The notes under the pieces were generated by a model. It was not told the origin of the DNA and searched no databases. It was given only the letters and a program-made list of their open reading frames with translations. A stretch of 62,710 nucleotides of DNA from a virus, in the IMG/VR virus record IMGVR_UViG_3300021437_000018, positions 1-62,710 of that record. The stretch is one strand, 5' to 3'. This document shows positions 41,628-50,105 of the stretch, in pieces (positions within the stretch are counted from its first letter, which is position 1; every line of letters begins with the position of its first letter). Made by a program: the position numbers and the translations under genes.

Positions 41628-43309
41628 TGGCCCAAGCAGTCACCTACAGCGGGATTACGGCTCGGCCAGTTGTGGGTCCAGATGGAAAGGTTTCGCATTG
41701 GATCGCGGACGGTGCGTCAATCCCTGCTGACCTGTTTGCTGTCCATGGAAAGGCGATGCTTGCCGCGAAGGCGAAAGGCGTTCCGTGGGTCCCGTCGCAA
41801 GCGCTTTCGAAGGTCAACGGTCGTCAAGTGTCCTTGGTTGAGAGCGTGGCTCACTTGCATGACGTCTTTTCCGACGGCAGAGACGTGGCTTACAAGGTGG
41901 ACGAGCAGACCCGGCAGGCTGCAGCGGCAGAGTTACAGCGCGGCGGCCAATTCGGCGAGGTCGTAGATGCGTTGGCTAACGAGAATTGGCCAGCACTGCC
42001 ACGGGAATTGTTCGCGCGGCTCCATGGGGACCCGGAACCACTCGAGCAGTGCCCCACGGGTGCTGACTGGGCAAAGGAACTGCACAAGGCAGCAGACGAA
42101 TCGGACGATTGGGATCGGCTGCGCACGCTCAGCCAAGGGGACTCGTGGGCAGCGGGGATCGGGGCAGCGGCGGTTGGGCGCAAGTTGATCGATGCCTTCG
42201 GGGATGCGTTGCGAGACCTGCCGCGAGAGGATCCGCAGAAACTTGAGGAGCACATTGACACGGCGGACGAAGCCTTGGGTCTGGGCGAAAAGGACACGCA
42301 GCGGGCCTTGGAATCGATGATCAACGAGGCAGCAGCGGCAGCGAATGCGTGCGAAGTCGTGGCCGATGCGATTGCCAAGAGTCCATCGAAGGCACTTCGA
42401 GCGATTGTCGCTGGGGCTAAGGAAGCTGTGCAGGAAATCAGCGAGACCTTGCAGGCTGTCACGGCCCTTGGTGTCGGGACCGAGCCGGGTCATCTGTCGC
42501 GGGTGACTGGTCCGCGCGAGGAAATCCTTCGGGCGTTGCGAGACGATCCAGCATTGCGAAGGATTGCCGTTCTGGCGGGGCGGCTCAAGGTGGCGGCTCG
42601 AGCGGCGCAGCGTTCCAAATCGAGGTACGTCCCGGAACAAATCGTGGACGTCACGTTGGGCGGGGAGATCTCGCGCCTGCTTCCCTCCGAGCTGGTTTCG
42701 TTTGCTGTCCCCGAGCTGGAGCTATTGGGGCTCAAGCGCTTGGCCGAGCGGCAATGTCTTGAGTATTCGTTTGCGGGCACCGAGCGAAAAGACCGCGGCC
42801 CACTGGTGCTGTGCGTGGATGAGTCTGGATCGATGAAAGGCGCACCGCATGAATTCGCCTGTGCCGTGGGGCTGGCCCTGCTCGAGATTTGTGCAATGCA
42901 GCGACGAGCATTTGCCTATTTGCACTTTGATTCTACGGTCTCGCGCGAATGGATTGTCGAGAATCCGGCCAAGCTCAAGTTTGCCGACTTTCTGGCGGAA
43001 GTGTCGTATTTCTCCGGCGGCGGAACCAACTTCGAGCCGCCGCTGAAACGTGCGACCGAGTTGATTGCCGGTAGCTCGGCGGCCTTGGTTGACGCTGACG
43101 TGATGCTGCTTACGGACGGGGCGGCCACTTGGGGCACCGACAAAACCGACGCGGTCGCTACCCTGGGGCAGCTTGGGGCGCGATTGTGGGGCGTAGAGAT
43201 CGGCGGTTGTTTTTCGGTTGAGCAGAGCAAGGCAATGGCCGGTAAGTTTTCATTGCAGCCCGGCCTTGTCGGGGCAACCGTTCAAATTGAACTTGCTTTT
43301 GGGTTATGA
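41627..43309 (+). CDS. VWA-domain protein, ViaA/CoxE-like partner of MoxR
   Basis: 560 residues. The N-terminal ~380 residues are largely helical, with a segment resembling VWA-partner proteins (LSQGDSWAAGIGAAAVGRKL). The VWA domain has a full MIDAS: DESGSM (~397-402), GGGTNFEPPL for the threonine, and LLTDGAA for the distal aspartate. Such proteins bind MoxR ATPases and a client. The pair mirrors bacterial RavA-ViaA. Client unknown. Coupled by TGATG to MoxR and ATGA to the next gene. Confidence 0.85.
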   Translation: MAQAVTYSGITARPVVGPDGKVSHWIADGASIPADLFAVHGKAMLAAKAKGVPWVPSQALSKVNGRQVSLVESVAHLHDVFSDGRDVAYKVDEQTRQAAAAELQRGGQFGEVVDALANENWPALPRELFARLHGDPEPLEQCPTGADWAKELHKAADESDDWDRLRTLSQGDSWAAGIGAAAVGRKLIDAFGDALRDLPREDPQKLEEHIDTADEALGLGEKDTQRALESMINEAAAAANACEVVADAIAKSPSKALRAIVAGAKEAVQEISETLQAVTALGVGTEPGHLSRVTGPREEILRALRDDPALRRIAVLAGRLKVAARAAQRSKSRYVPEQIVDVTLGGEISRLLPSELVSFAVPELELLGLKRLAERQCLEYSFAGTERKDRGPLVLCVDESGSMKGAPHEFACAVGLALLEICAMQRRAFAYLHFDSTVSREWIVENPAKLKFADFLAEVSYFSGGGTNFEPPLKRATELIAGSSAALVDADVMLLTDGAATWGTDKTDAVATLGQLGARLWGVEIGGCFSVEQSKAMAGKFSLQPGLVGATVQIELAFGL

Positions 43310-43533
43310 CACGCCGAGCGGAGTGGATCCCGATTCGCGATTTGAAGCCAGGCGACTGGATCGCGGATCCGCACTGCGGGCAACCCGGGCGCGTCAAATC
43401 GGTTGACATCGACGGTGACTCTGTAATAGTGAGCTACCTCAAGGGCCCACCGGGCCAATTAGGGTTTCGGGTGCAGCTGACAGACACGGTGTCCAGGCTG
43501 GTAAAAATCCGGCAGAAAGCGGCAAGCAAGTGA
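43306..43533 (+). CDS. Small SH3-like beta protein
   Basis: 75 residues. EWIPIRDLKPGDWIADPHCG and GRVKSVDIDGDSVIVSYLKG form a compact beta-barrel pattern, with KPGDWI as a turn. Overlaps both neighbours (ATGA/GTGA), so it is co-translated with the VWA protein and may serve as an accessory domain. Function unknown. Confidence 0.55.
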   Translation: MTRRAEWIPIRDLKPGDWIADPHCGQPGRVKSVDIDGDSVIVSYLKGPPGQLGFRVQLTDTVSRLVKIRQKAASK

Positions 43534-44750
43534 GACAACTGCAAGTACTGACGAACTCCGAGGCGGAGTGTTATGACGAGTGCCCCGCAAAGCACGGCTA
43601 TGCCTACCATGAGCTACTGCGGCCAATTGCGATCGCAAAGCCATTGCAGCGGGGCACGCTCTACCACGCCGGCGTGGCCGCTGGCTGGCGTGCGGCCTGG
43701 GCTGCGGACTCCTGGCACCTGCCGCTTGTGGAGCGCGTAGAGCTAGCCAAGCAGGCCGCTAGCGCAGCCATCGAGGAGCTAGCAGCAGAGGCGTCGGCAG
43801 AGCTGGCGCAGGTCGAGGCGACTCCCGAGCGGTTCGATACCCTGGACGAGGTGACGCGGATTGCAACTTGGGGCGCGCGACGATATTTCCAGGAACGGCA
43901 GAACGACTTAGATCCGGCACGGTTTCTTCCGTTGGCAGTTGAGCAGGCGTTTTCGGTGCGACTCCCGAATGCGGCGGGACACCCAACGATCGTCCAGTAT
44001 GAGGGCGTCATTGACCTGGTGCTCTACGATCGCGAGATGGACATGATTCGCGTCGAGGATCACAAAATGCCCGAGGACGGGCCCTCGGCGCTTGAGAAAA
44101 AGATCGAGCTAAACACGCAGACGACGGGGTATCTTGCGGCAGTGCGGGAGCTGCAGAAGGATCCGAAGAACGGATTTTGGCGGTTCTTTCGCGAGAATGT
44201 TGCCGGATCTTGCGTTCATGAGATCTCGCTTGATAGGATTCTGCAAGGGCAGACCGGGCTAGTCGCATACAACGTTATGCGCGGGAAGATCCCGGCAGAG
44301 CCACGGGTCAACCAAAAAGGCGATGTTTCTGTGGCTGAGTGCTCAACGTTGCCCGAGATTTACGAACGCGCCCTATTGGAACAGGCCACGGATCGCGGCA
44401 TCGACATCAGCCAGAAGCAGCGGGATCGACTCGAGCAAATTCGAGCGAAGGCCCGATGGTTCGAGCAGATGGAATTTTTTCGAAACGGTGAGGAAATTCA
44501 GCGCTGGCTCGAAGAGACATTGGTTAAGGCCAGACTGATTCGCGAGAGCGGCCGCAATCCCGAGCTGCGAATTCGCAGGCCTGTCCATTGCTCGTCCGCC
44601 TCGTCTTACGCCTGCGCTTATAAGGCGGTTTGCATTGACCCAACTTCGGATGCGGTGAAGCGAACAAGCTATCGTGTCGCGATTGACAGCCACGAGGAAG
44701 TGGCAGAAGCGAAAGAACAAAATGGCAACGAAAAAGACCTCGGGTGGTAG
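43530..44750 (+). CDS. RecB/Cas4-like PD-(D/E)XK nuclease with putative Fe-S cysteines
   Basis: 406 residues from GTG 43530. TNSEAECYDECPAKHGYAYH near the N-terminus and HCSSASSYACAYKAVC near the C-terminus place Cys where Cas4/AddB enzymes hold an iron-sulfur cluster. The core has RGTLYHAGVAAGW (conserved His), GVIDLVLYDREMD (catalytic Asp) and IRVEDHKM (the D/E-x-K part). Such enzymes process DNA ends in recombination. It lies with RecA-fold, SSB-like and RuvC-like genes, forming a recombination/replication set. Confidence 0.8.
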   Translation: MRQLQVLTNSEAECYDECPAKHGYAYHELLRPIAIAKPLQRGTLYHAGVAAGWRAAWAADSWHLPLVERVELAKQAASAAIEELAAEASAELAQVEATPERFDTLDEVTRIATWGARRYFQERQNDLDPARFLPLAVEQAFSVRLPNAAGHPTIVQYEGVIDLVLYDREMDMIRVEDHKMPEDGPSALEKKIELNTQTTGYLAAVRELQKDPKNGFWRFFRENVAGSCVHEISLDRILQGQTGLVAYNVMRGKIPAEPRVNQKGDVSVAECSTLPEIYERALLEQATDRGIDISQKQRDRLEQIRAKARWFEQMEFFRNGEEIQRWLEETLVKARLIRESGRNPELRIRRPVHCSSASSYACAYKAVCIDPTSDAVKRTSYRVAIDSHEEVAEAKEQNGNEKDLGW

Positions 44751-45396
44751 AGCGAAGAAAGAAAAGACCATGGGCAAGCGGCCGAGCAAGTCCAAGAAAG
44801 CGGCAGCGCGGAAAGCTGGCACGGGCGAAGCCCCCAAGAAGAAGCGCGGACGCCCCCCGAAGCCCCTCACGGCAGAACAGCGATCGGTAGTGCCAGACGC
44901 GCTACACGCGGCGGCGGAGCTAGGAGACGCGGATGCCATTGAGCATCGTGCTCGGATCCTCAAGGCTTACGACGCTCTCAAGCGAGCGGAAGCGCGCAAA
45001 GCCGAAGTGTTCAAGGAATGCCGAGACCGTACCAACCAGGAAAAGGCGACTTTTCAGACGACGATTGAAGCACCGGTGCAGGACAATGCCGTCAAGGATA
45101 CGTTGCTTGGGTGGATTCGTCGTGCGCAGGCGGCTTGGCAAGACGTCAATGAAACCGACCTCCTGAACAAAGAGGAAAAGAAACTTGCTGGTAAGGCGTT
45201 CAGGCAGACCCGAAAGATTTTCGACGACACGATCACGAACGTTTCTCAGCTGGCTCTACCTTTCGCGGATTTAACCGAGGATCTCCCGGCAGTGGTTGCG
45301 GAGTCGGTGCGTGGTGGTAATGACGAGCCCGAAGACGAAGACGAGCCCGAAGACGAAGACGAGCCCGAAGACGAAGACGAGCTAGATTTCGAGTAA
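44722..45396 (+). CDS. AT-hook protein with basic N-terminus and acidic repeat tail
   Basis: 224 residues from ATG 44722. The first ~50 residues are Lys/Ala-rich and contain KKKRGRPPKP, a canonical AT-hook for minor-groove binding. A helical middle follows (EHRARILKAYDALKRAEARK). The C-terminus is an EPEDED repeat encoded by an 18-bp tandem repeat. The layout recalls eukaryote-like chromatin proteins and could bind DNA while the acidic tail recruits or blocks other proteins. Placed between nuclease and RecA-fold ATPase. Confidence 0.65.
   Translation: MATKKTSGGRAKKEKTMGKRPSKSKKAAARKAGTGEAPKKKRGRPPKPLTAEQRSVVPDALHAAAELGDADAIEHRARILKAYDALKRAEARKAEVFKECRDRTNQEKATFQTTIEAPVQDNAVKDTLLGWIRRAQAAWQDVNETDLLNKEEKKLAGKAFRQTRKIFDDTITNVSQLALPFADLTEDLPAVVAESVRGGNDEPEDEDEPEDEDEPEDEDELDFE
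45322..45381 (+). repeat. 18-bp tandem repeat encoding acidic tail
   Basis: The unit GACGAGCCCGAAGACGAA is repeated 3.3 times without mismatch, encoding DEPEDE units. Copy number can change without breaking the frame. Confidence 0.85.
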
Positions 45397-45403
45397 AGCT
45401 TGG

Positions 45404-45448
45404 CCGCACAAGTGCGGTTATTGGATAGCAATGGCGGCACAAGTGCCG
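45404..45448 (+). promoter_or_regulatory. Twin hairpins with identical ACAAGT loops before ATPase gene
   Basis: CCGC-ACAAGT-GCGG (45404-45417) and CGGC-ACAAGT-GCCG (45435-45448) have the same loop but different, compensating stems; centres are 31 bp apart, about three helical turns. The second ends 14 nt before ATG 45463. They may be RNA hairpins for a translational regulator or two palindromic DNA operators. Confidence 0.5.
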
Positions 45449-45462
45449 TAGAAGGTGAAGCA

Positions 45463-46425
45463 ATGTTGAGACTGGATGATCTGGCCGGGGAAACTTACGT
45501 TTCCGCGGCGATTTACGGCAAGCCCGGCACAGGCAAGACGAATTTTGGTGTGAGCGCTCCGAAGCCGCTGATTGCGCTAACGGAGCGCCAGGCCTTGATC
45601 CACGTGAAGGCAGCAGCGGTGCGACTGGGTAAGCCCTGCCCGCCGGTGGTGTTCTGTGAATCGATTCAAGACTTGCGGGATCTGGTGCGCGCATGTCACG
45701 GCGACAAATCGAAACCGTTCCGTGTTTTGCACAAATTCAAGACCAAGAATGGTGAACCCGATAAAGAAGAGGTGGTGCTGACGTTGCCCGAGTGGCCCGA
45801 GACACTGGTTCTCGATTCGGGCACGGATGCCGGTCGATTGATGACCGAGGCAATCGATCGCGAGAGCCCGCCTCGTGCTGGTAGTGACGGGTTACCGACA
45901 CACACTCAGAATTACTGGGGTGTCTTGGGCAATCGTTTTGGCTCATTCGTTCGGGACTTCCGCTCGTTGCCGCTACACCGGATCATCCTGTGTCTAGCGG
46001 ACGACAAGGAAGTTGGCGAAAGCGACGCGCGAACGCGGTGGCTCGGTCCGTCGTTGCCGATGCGTCGACTAGCAGACGATCTGGCTGCGTCGGTCAACGT
46101 CGTCGGCTATACTTATCGGCGGATCAAGCGCGAAAAGCGCGGCGATTCCGTGGTGAATTCGATTCATTATGGCGTGTTGACGGTGGGGCCAGAGTACGCG
46201 GTCACGAAGCCATTCCGTCCGCTGCGTGATGCGGAAGTGCCGGATTTCTCGTACTGGCTCAAAGTACTAAACGGCATCACTCAACCAGTGCCAGCTCCCG
46301 CAATGCCTGGAGATCTAGATGCAGGCGAAGCCGACGCCCCAACATCGGCAGCAGTCGAGCCACCCGAACCAGAACCAACGGCGCAGCCCAAGACGGCGAA
46401 GGCGACCAAGAAAGCGAGCAAGTGA
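45463..46425 (+). CDS. RecA-fold AAA ATPase (Sak4-like single-strand annealing/recombination ATPase)
   Basis: 320 residues from ATG 45463 (GAAGGTGAAG upstream). Walker A IYGKPGTGKTNFG (18-30) and Walker B-like ETLVLDSGTDAGR (~125) define a RecA-type NTPase like phage Sak4/AAA_24 proteins. The C-terminal ~50 residues are a Pro/Ala/Lys disordered tail. It is adjacent to an SSB-like gene, a common pairing. It likely promotes strand annealing or exchange. Confidence 0.75.
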   Translation: MLRLDDLAGETYVSAAIYGKPGTGKTNFGVSAPKPLIALTERQALIHVKAAAVRLGKPCPPVVFCESIQDLRDLVRACHGDKSKPFRVLHKFKTKNGEPDKEEVVLTLPEWPETLVLDSGTDAGRLMTEAIDRESPPRAGSDGLPTHTQNYWGVLGNRFGSFVRDFRSLPLHRIILCLADDKEVGESDARTRWLGPSLPMRRLADDLAASVNVVGYTYRRIKREKRGDSVVNSIHYGVLTVGPEYAVTKPFRPLRDAEVPDFSYWLKVLNGITQPVPAPAMPGDLDAGEADAPTSAAVEPPEPEPTAQPKTAKATKKASK

Positions 46426-46426
46426 C

Positions 46427-47059
46427 ATGCCCAAGGTGCGAGGAGCAACGGACGAGGAAAAGAAGGCGCGCGACTGGTCGATCCCTGCTGGGCGCTACGT
46501 GCTCGGATGGAAGGAGTTCGAGCGAAAAAACGGGAAAGAGCGTCCTTATGCGGACTTCCTTCGGGTCAAGTTTTGCACGGTGAAAAAGGACGGGACCAAC
46601 GGCAAAGGATTCCGCGACATCGTGGGGCTAATGGTTGACCCGAAGGGCAATCCGAATTTCGAGAACCGTTGCAAGTTCAATGTGACGCGACTTCAAATTC
46701 TGATTGAGGTGTTGGGGATCTCGGAAGAGTTCGAGATCGGCGATACGTCGGAAGGCACGGCTAGCGTGCAAGAGGGTGATCGCAACTTCGCGCGGCTGTT
46801 CTGTGGCCGGGCATTCGTCGCGGAGGTGACCCGCAGTGAATCGGGCGGCTACGTCAACAATAACATTCAGCGCCTGATCGCGCGTAGCCAATGGACCGAG
46901 TCTGAATTGGCTTCGGTCAATGCATGGGAGGCAGCGCAGCTCGCGAAGCCTAGTACCCCAGAGGGCGCTGTTGACGATTCGCACATTGCTGGCTCGAGTG
47001 ATGACCAATTCGACGATGAGTTCGATCCAGCGGATGATTCCCCGGTAGAAGACTGGTAG
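46427..47059 (+). CDS. Single-stranded DNA-binding-like protein
   Basis: 210 residues from ATG 46427. The N-terminal ~140 residues are beta-rich with aromatic and basic residues (PYADFLRVKFCTVKKDGTNG; RCKFNVTRLQILIEVLG), fitting an OB-fold/DUF669-like binder. The C-terminus is Asp-rich and ends DDSPVEDW, like the acidic partner-binding tip of SSB. Downstream of the RecA-fold ATPase with a 1-nt gap. Confidence 0.7.
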   Translation: MPKVRGATDEEKKARDWSIPAGRYVLGWKEFERKNGKERPYADFLRVKFCTVKKDGTNGKGFRDIVGLMVDPKGNPNFENRCKFNVTRLQILIEVLGISEEFEIGDTSEGTASVQEGDRNFARLFCGRAFVAEVTRSESGGYVNNNIQRLIARSQWTESELASVNAWEAAQLAKPSTPEGAVDDSHIAGSSDDQFDDEFDPADDSPVEDW

Positions 47060-47062
47060 GCC

Positions 47063-47659
47063 ATGCCAGAGGAGCGACCGAAGTTGGGCCCCGGTCGAAA
47101 GCTAGTCGCCGACCTTTCGCGGTTGCTGTGCGCAATTGCGGAGGGTCGGCGCAAGCCAGAGGACGTGGCCAAGGATCTGCAGAAACTATCTGACTACGCG
47201 GCGGGGATCGCCCCGCAGAAAGCAACAACGCCAGCGGTAGACACGAAGGCCCAAGAGGACGACATCTTCGCCTATTGGCGCACGGCGGCCGGAAAGGGCA
47301 TGGCCAAGTTTACGCCCGAGCGACGCGCGAAAGTCAGAGCTAGACTTCGGGACGGCTACGGGGTGGCAGCGATCAAGCGAGCAATCGATTTCGTCTGCGC
47401 CGATCCGTGGCATACTGGCGGCAACCCCGACGGGAAAGTATTCGTGGATCTTGAGTTGATCTGTCGCAACGGAACGAAACTTGAGCGCTACATTGAAGAA
47501 GCCGGTACCAGCGTGGCTACGCCAGCGCCAGCGGATGACACCGGCAAGCAAGCAGCGATCGAAGGTTTGAAAGGTGAGGCCAAGAGGGCCTTAGAAAGAG
47601 GTGATAACGATGCCTACAATCGGGCCCAGCAGGCCTTGCGCAACCTCAAGCGGCAGTAG
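47063..47659 (+). CDS. Phage replication protein with conserved C-terminal domain
   Basis: 198 residues. FTPERRAKVRARLRDGYGVA and AIDFVCADPWHTGGNPDGKV then VFVDLELICRNGTKLERYIE match the C-terminal domain of many phage replication initiators/helicase loaders (the DPxHxGxN and DLELIxR blocks). The winged-helix N-terminal part usual in such proteins is not evident; the N-terminal ~70 residues are helical and basic. It may load or recruit host helicase. Confidence 0.7.
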   Translation: MPEERPKLGPGRKLVADLSRLLCAIAEGRRKPEDVAKDLQKLSDYAAGIAPQKATTPAVDTKAQEDDIFAYWRTAAGKGMAKFTPERRAKVRARLRDGYGVAAIKRAIDFVCADPWHTGGNPDGKVFVDLELICRNGTKLERYIEEAGTSVATPAPADDTGKQAAIEGLKGEAKRALERGDNDAYNRAQQALRNLKRQ

Positions 47660-48197
47660 TTTCGGCGGGATCCGTGCGGATTTTGCCTCACGGCTGAGGT
47701 CGGCGAACAATGTGTTGCGCACATTGGTCAACTACGTGCCCGGATCATTTCCTGAGCGCCCAGCGGATTTGGAGCTTGGAGATACGCAGCTGCGAGAGGC
47801 GGCAGCAAAAAAGCACCGAGGTGGCCGACTCACGAAGGTTGAGTGTGAAGCACTGAAATTGCTCGGTTCGTGGCGCGCGGCTGTGCGACGGATCGAGCAA
47901 GTGAGCGCAGGAAATCTGCTCATGCTGCTCGGGGTGGTGAATGTGCTCGAAGCGAGTGATCGTCAGGGAGACGCCGACACCGTGCGAGTTTTTTTGGTCG
48001 ACCATTATGGGGCAATGTTACCTGGCCCACCAAGCCCCAGTAGCAATACCATTTGGGCAGATCGGTGGGCAGATCGGCACAGTCAAAATCGGCAGATGCT
48101 ACCATTGGCTCTGCGGACCATGTCCGAAGACGATCTGACTGTTTCGATTCAGCCGACGAAAGAAGAAAGTGAGAATGATCCCGATGAGTCGTTTTAG
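47610..48197 (+). CDS. Hypothetical protein in replication operon
   Basis: 195 residues from ATG 47610, chosen because AGAGGTGA is 6 nt upstream; it overlaps the previous gene by 50 nt. Helical and basic in the middle (LRTLVNYVPGSFPERPADLE; LKLLGSWRAAVRRIEQVSAG), with an acidic C-terminus. No family recognised. Confidence 0.5.
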   Translation: MPTIGPSRPCATSSGSSFGGIRADFASRLRSANNVLRTLVNYVPGSFPERPADLELGDTQLREAAAKKHRGGRLTKVECEALKLLGSWRAAVRRIEQVSAGNLLMLLGVVNVLEASDRQGDADTVRVFLVDHYGAMLPGPPSPSSNTIWADRWADRHSQNRQMLPLALRTMSEDDLTVSIQPTKEESENDPDESF

Positions 48198-48633
48198 CGT
48201 AAAATCAGGAAGCATTGACGAAATTGCTAATCAGGTGGACGCGGTGGCATTGGCGGCAGCGAAGGCGGCTGGACTGACCGGCACTTGGTTGCCAATGCTG
48301 GTGCTGGCTCAAAAGGATAGTCCACACGCGGTGTTGATTGTCGGCCCCGACAAGCCTTCGGTGATGCTGCTCCATGCTCTAGCGGCTGACCAGGCTAATG
48401 AGGAGCAGGACCCGGTCAAGCGCTACATTGCTGCAGCAAAGTACGTGTTGCAGGAAACATTTTGCGACGACAACGCATCATTTCTTGTTGTCGGCAACCC
48501 CAAGGGGATCCCGGTGGTGCTAGAGTTTGGTGTTCAGGACTTGGCTCATTCGGCGGAACTATTTCGCAAGGCTGCTGACATGATTGAGGAGCGAGCGAAA
48601 GCGGTCGAAGCGGCGAAGAAAGCGGCTAACTAG
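48175..48633 (+). CDS. Hypothetical alpha/beta protein
   Basis: 152 residues from ATG 48175 (AAAGTGAG upstream; ATG 48184 also possible). HAVLIVGPDKPSVMLLHALA and NASFLVVGNPKGIPVVLEFG look like strands of an alpha/beta domain, with a C-terminal Ala/Lys coiled coil. Function unknown. Confidence 0.55.
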   Translation: MIPMSRFSVKSGSIDEIANQVDAVALAAAKAAGLTGTWLPMLVLAQKDSPHAVLIVGPDKPSVMLLHALAADQANEEQDPVKRYIAAAKYVLQETFCDDNASFLVVGNPKGIPVVLEFGVQDLAHSAELFRKAADMIEERAKAVEAAKKAAN

Positions 48634-48635
48634 CC

Positions 48636-48947
48636 ATGGACTCCGAAGCGTGCGAGCGCCTGCAAGATTTGCTACGACAGCCGATCCGCGACAACTTGGC
48701 GGGACGCGCAGCGTTCGAGGCGATCCGTCCATTGGTGCAGCAGCTACTCGAGGCCTATGCTACGGAGCGCGGGCGCGATGGCGGCGAGTTCGGCCGACGG
48801 GTGCTCGAGCTGGTCGAGTCTCGGGTGATGGCCGAACTTAACGGTCGGATGGAACTATCCGATCGGGTGTCTCTGGTGTCGTGCTCGACGCACGTAGCGA
48901 CTCCTCTGTGTTACGTGGACGTGCGGTTGAAAGTCGAGGCGCTCTGA
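48636..48947 (+). CDS. Hypothetical helical protein
   Basis: 103 residues, helical for the first ~70 (IRPLVQQLLEAYATERGRDG), with a short beta end (CYVDVRLKVEAL). Coupled to the RuvC-like gene through TGATG. Unknown. Confidence 0.5.
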   Translation: MDSEACERLQDLLRQPIRDNLAGRAAFEAIRPLVQQLLEAYATERGRDGGEFGRRVLELVESRVMAELNGRMELSDRVSLVSCSTHVATPLCYVDVRLKVEAL

Positions 48948-49492
48948 TGTTGGCGCGCGAAGATGCCTCACTCTTGAATTCAGCACAGGCGCGCAGACTG
49001 CTCTCCGGTGGCGCCGAAGTGCTGGCGATCGATCCCGGGGAGCACGGGGCCGCGGCGGTCAGGCACAGGCAAATGGGCGCGATCCTATTTCGGACGCTGG
49101 ACGACTGGAAAGCGATCGAGGAAATGGTTGATTTCGGCCGGCCATTGGTGGTGCTGCTCGAGGATCAATTCAGCGGCAAGTCGTTCGGCTCATCAAAGGA
49201 GACGACGTGGACGTCTGGTGTGCTAACCGGCTTTCTATTCGCTTACCAGCTGGACAATTTCACGGTGGTGCATGTGGCCCCTGCGACCTGGCAGGCTGCG
49301 CAACGTCGGCGGCTGGGTGTCTTCGGCCCTCAGCTTAACCGACAGGCGGGGATCGGGCTGGCCCTGCACGAATTGCTTACGGTTACTCCGGAGGCTCACG
49401 GTAGCGTCAACAAGGCCAAGCGGGAAGGGTACGCATCGGCGCTCGGGATTCTCCTCTGGTGGGAAGGGTTGGTGAGCCAATGCAAGGGCTAG
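48947..49492 (+). CDS. RuvC-like Holliday junction resolvase
   Basis: 181 residues. VLAIDPGEHGAAAVR (Asp29) is the first RuvC strand motif; VVLLEDQFSGKS (Glu72/Asp73) supplies the second acidic residue; SVNKAKREGYASALGILLWW fits the last helix, though the usual Asp pair is replaced by Glu/Ser. RuvC-like enzymes resolve recombination junctions and branches before packaging. In line with the neighbouring recombination genes. Confidence 0.75.
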   Translation: MLAREDASLLNSAQARRLLSGGAEVLAIDPGEHGAAAVRHRQMGAILFRTLDDWKAIEEMVDFGRPLVVLLEDQFSGKSFGSSKETTWTSGVLTGFLFAYQLDNFTVVHVAPATWQAAQRRRLGVFGPQLNRQAGIGLALHELLTVTPEAHGSVNKAKREGYASALGILLWWEGLVSQCKG

Positions 49493-49779
49493 ATGGTCTG
49501 TCGCTGTACGTACAGAGCGGCCAAACACAGGCAATGCGGCAGCTTGGGGCGGCCGTAGTGCATTCGGCTGTCGTTGATCGCTGGCATGGTCGACATTGTT
49601 ACCAGGTGGACACCTGTAGGGCTGGGCGCCGACTGAGCGTGACGGTGACGATTCCCCGGTGGTGGTGGTTGTTGCTTGGGCTGCGCCATTGGCTGCTAGC
49701 TTGGCAGGTGACGCGGCTGGCGCGTCGAGTGGCTGCCAAGCAAGGTGTGGATTTGCTCGTGAAAGGGTTTTGCCGATGA
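49480..49779 (+). CDS. Small protein with Trp-rich membrane-like segment
   Basis: 99 residues from ATG 49480 (13-nt overlap). The centre has RWWWLLLGLRHWLLAWQVTR, strongly amphipathic or membrane-associated, flanked by a Cys/His-containing N-terminal part. Unknown function; may be a membrane-bound early protein. Confidence 0.5.
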   Translation: MQGLDGLSLYVQSGQTQAMRQLGAAVVHSAVVDRWHGRHCYQVDTCRAGRRLSVTVTIPRWWWLLLGLRHWLLAWQVTRLARRVAAKQGVDLLVKGFCR

Positions 49780-50105
49780 GCACAGCAAAGGAACAGATAG
49801 ACGCATTCACGCAATCCGCCTGCAAGGTGCTGCGAAATGCCGTGCTGCGCGCGGCCTTGCCCAAGGGGCACCTACCGATCGACTGCTCGCCAGATCGCGC
49901 GGCAGAGGCACTCGAGCCCTACGAGCAGGCGCTACTGGCGGACTCCGTCGCGTTCCATGAGTTATTGCGTGTTGCCTACTTCGAGGGCGTTCGCTCGGTC
50001 CATCGGGAGTTGAGTGCGGCCCCTGGCGTGGATCCGGAAATGCTCGATGAATCTGTCGAGTTCTTCACAACCCGTGAAGGCGACGGGGAGGCGATCAAGC
50101 TATGA
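49776..50105 (+). CDS. Hypothetical helical protein
   Basis: 109 residues (ATGA overlap). Helical and acidic toward the end (EMLDESVEFFTTREGDGEAI). No recognised motif. Coupled to the next gene by ATGA. Confidence 0.5.
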   Translation: MSTAKEQIDAFTQSACKVLRNAVLRAALPKGHLPIDCSPDRAAEALEPYEQALLADSVAFHELLRVAYFEGVRSVHRELSAAPGVDPEMLDESVEFFTTREGDGEAIKL

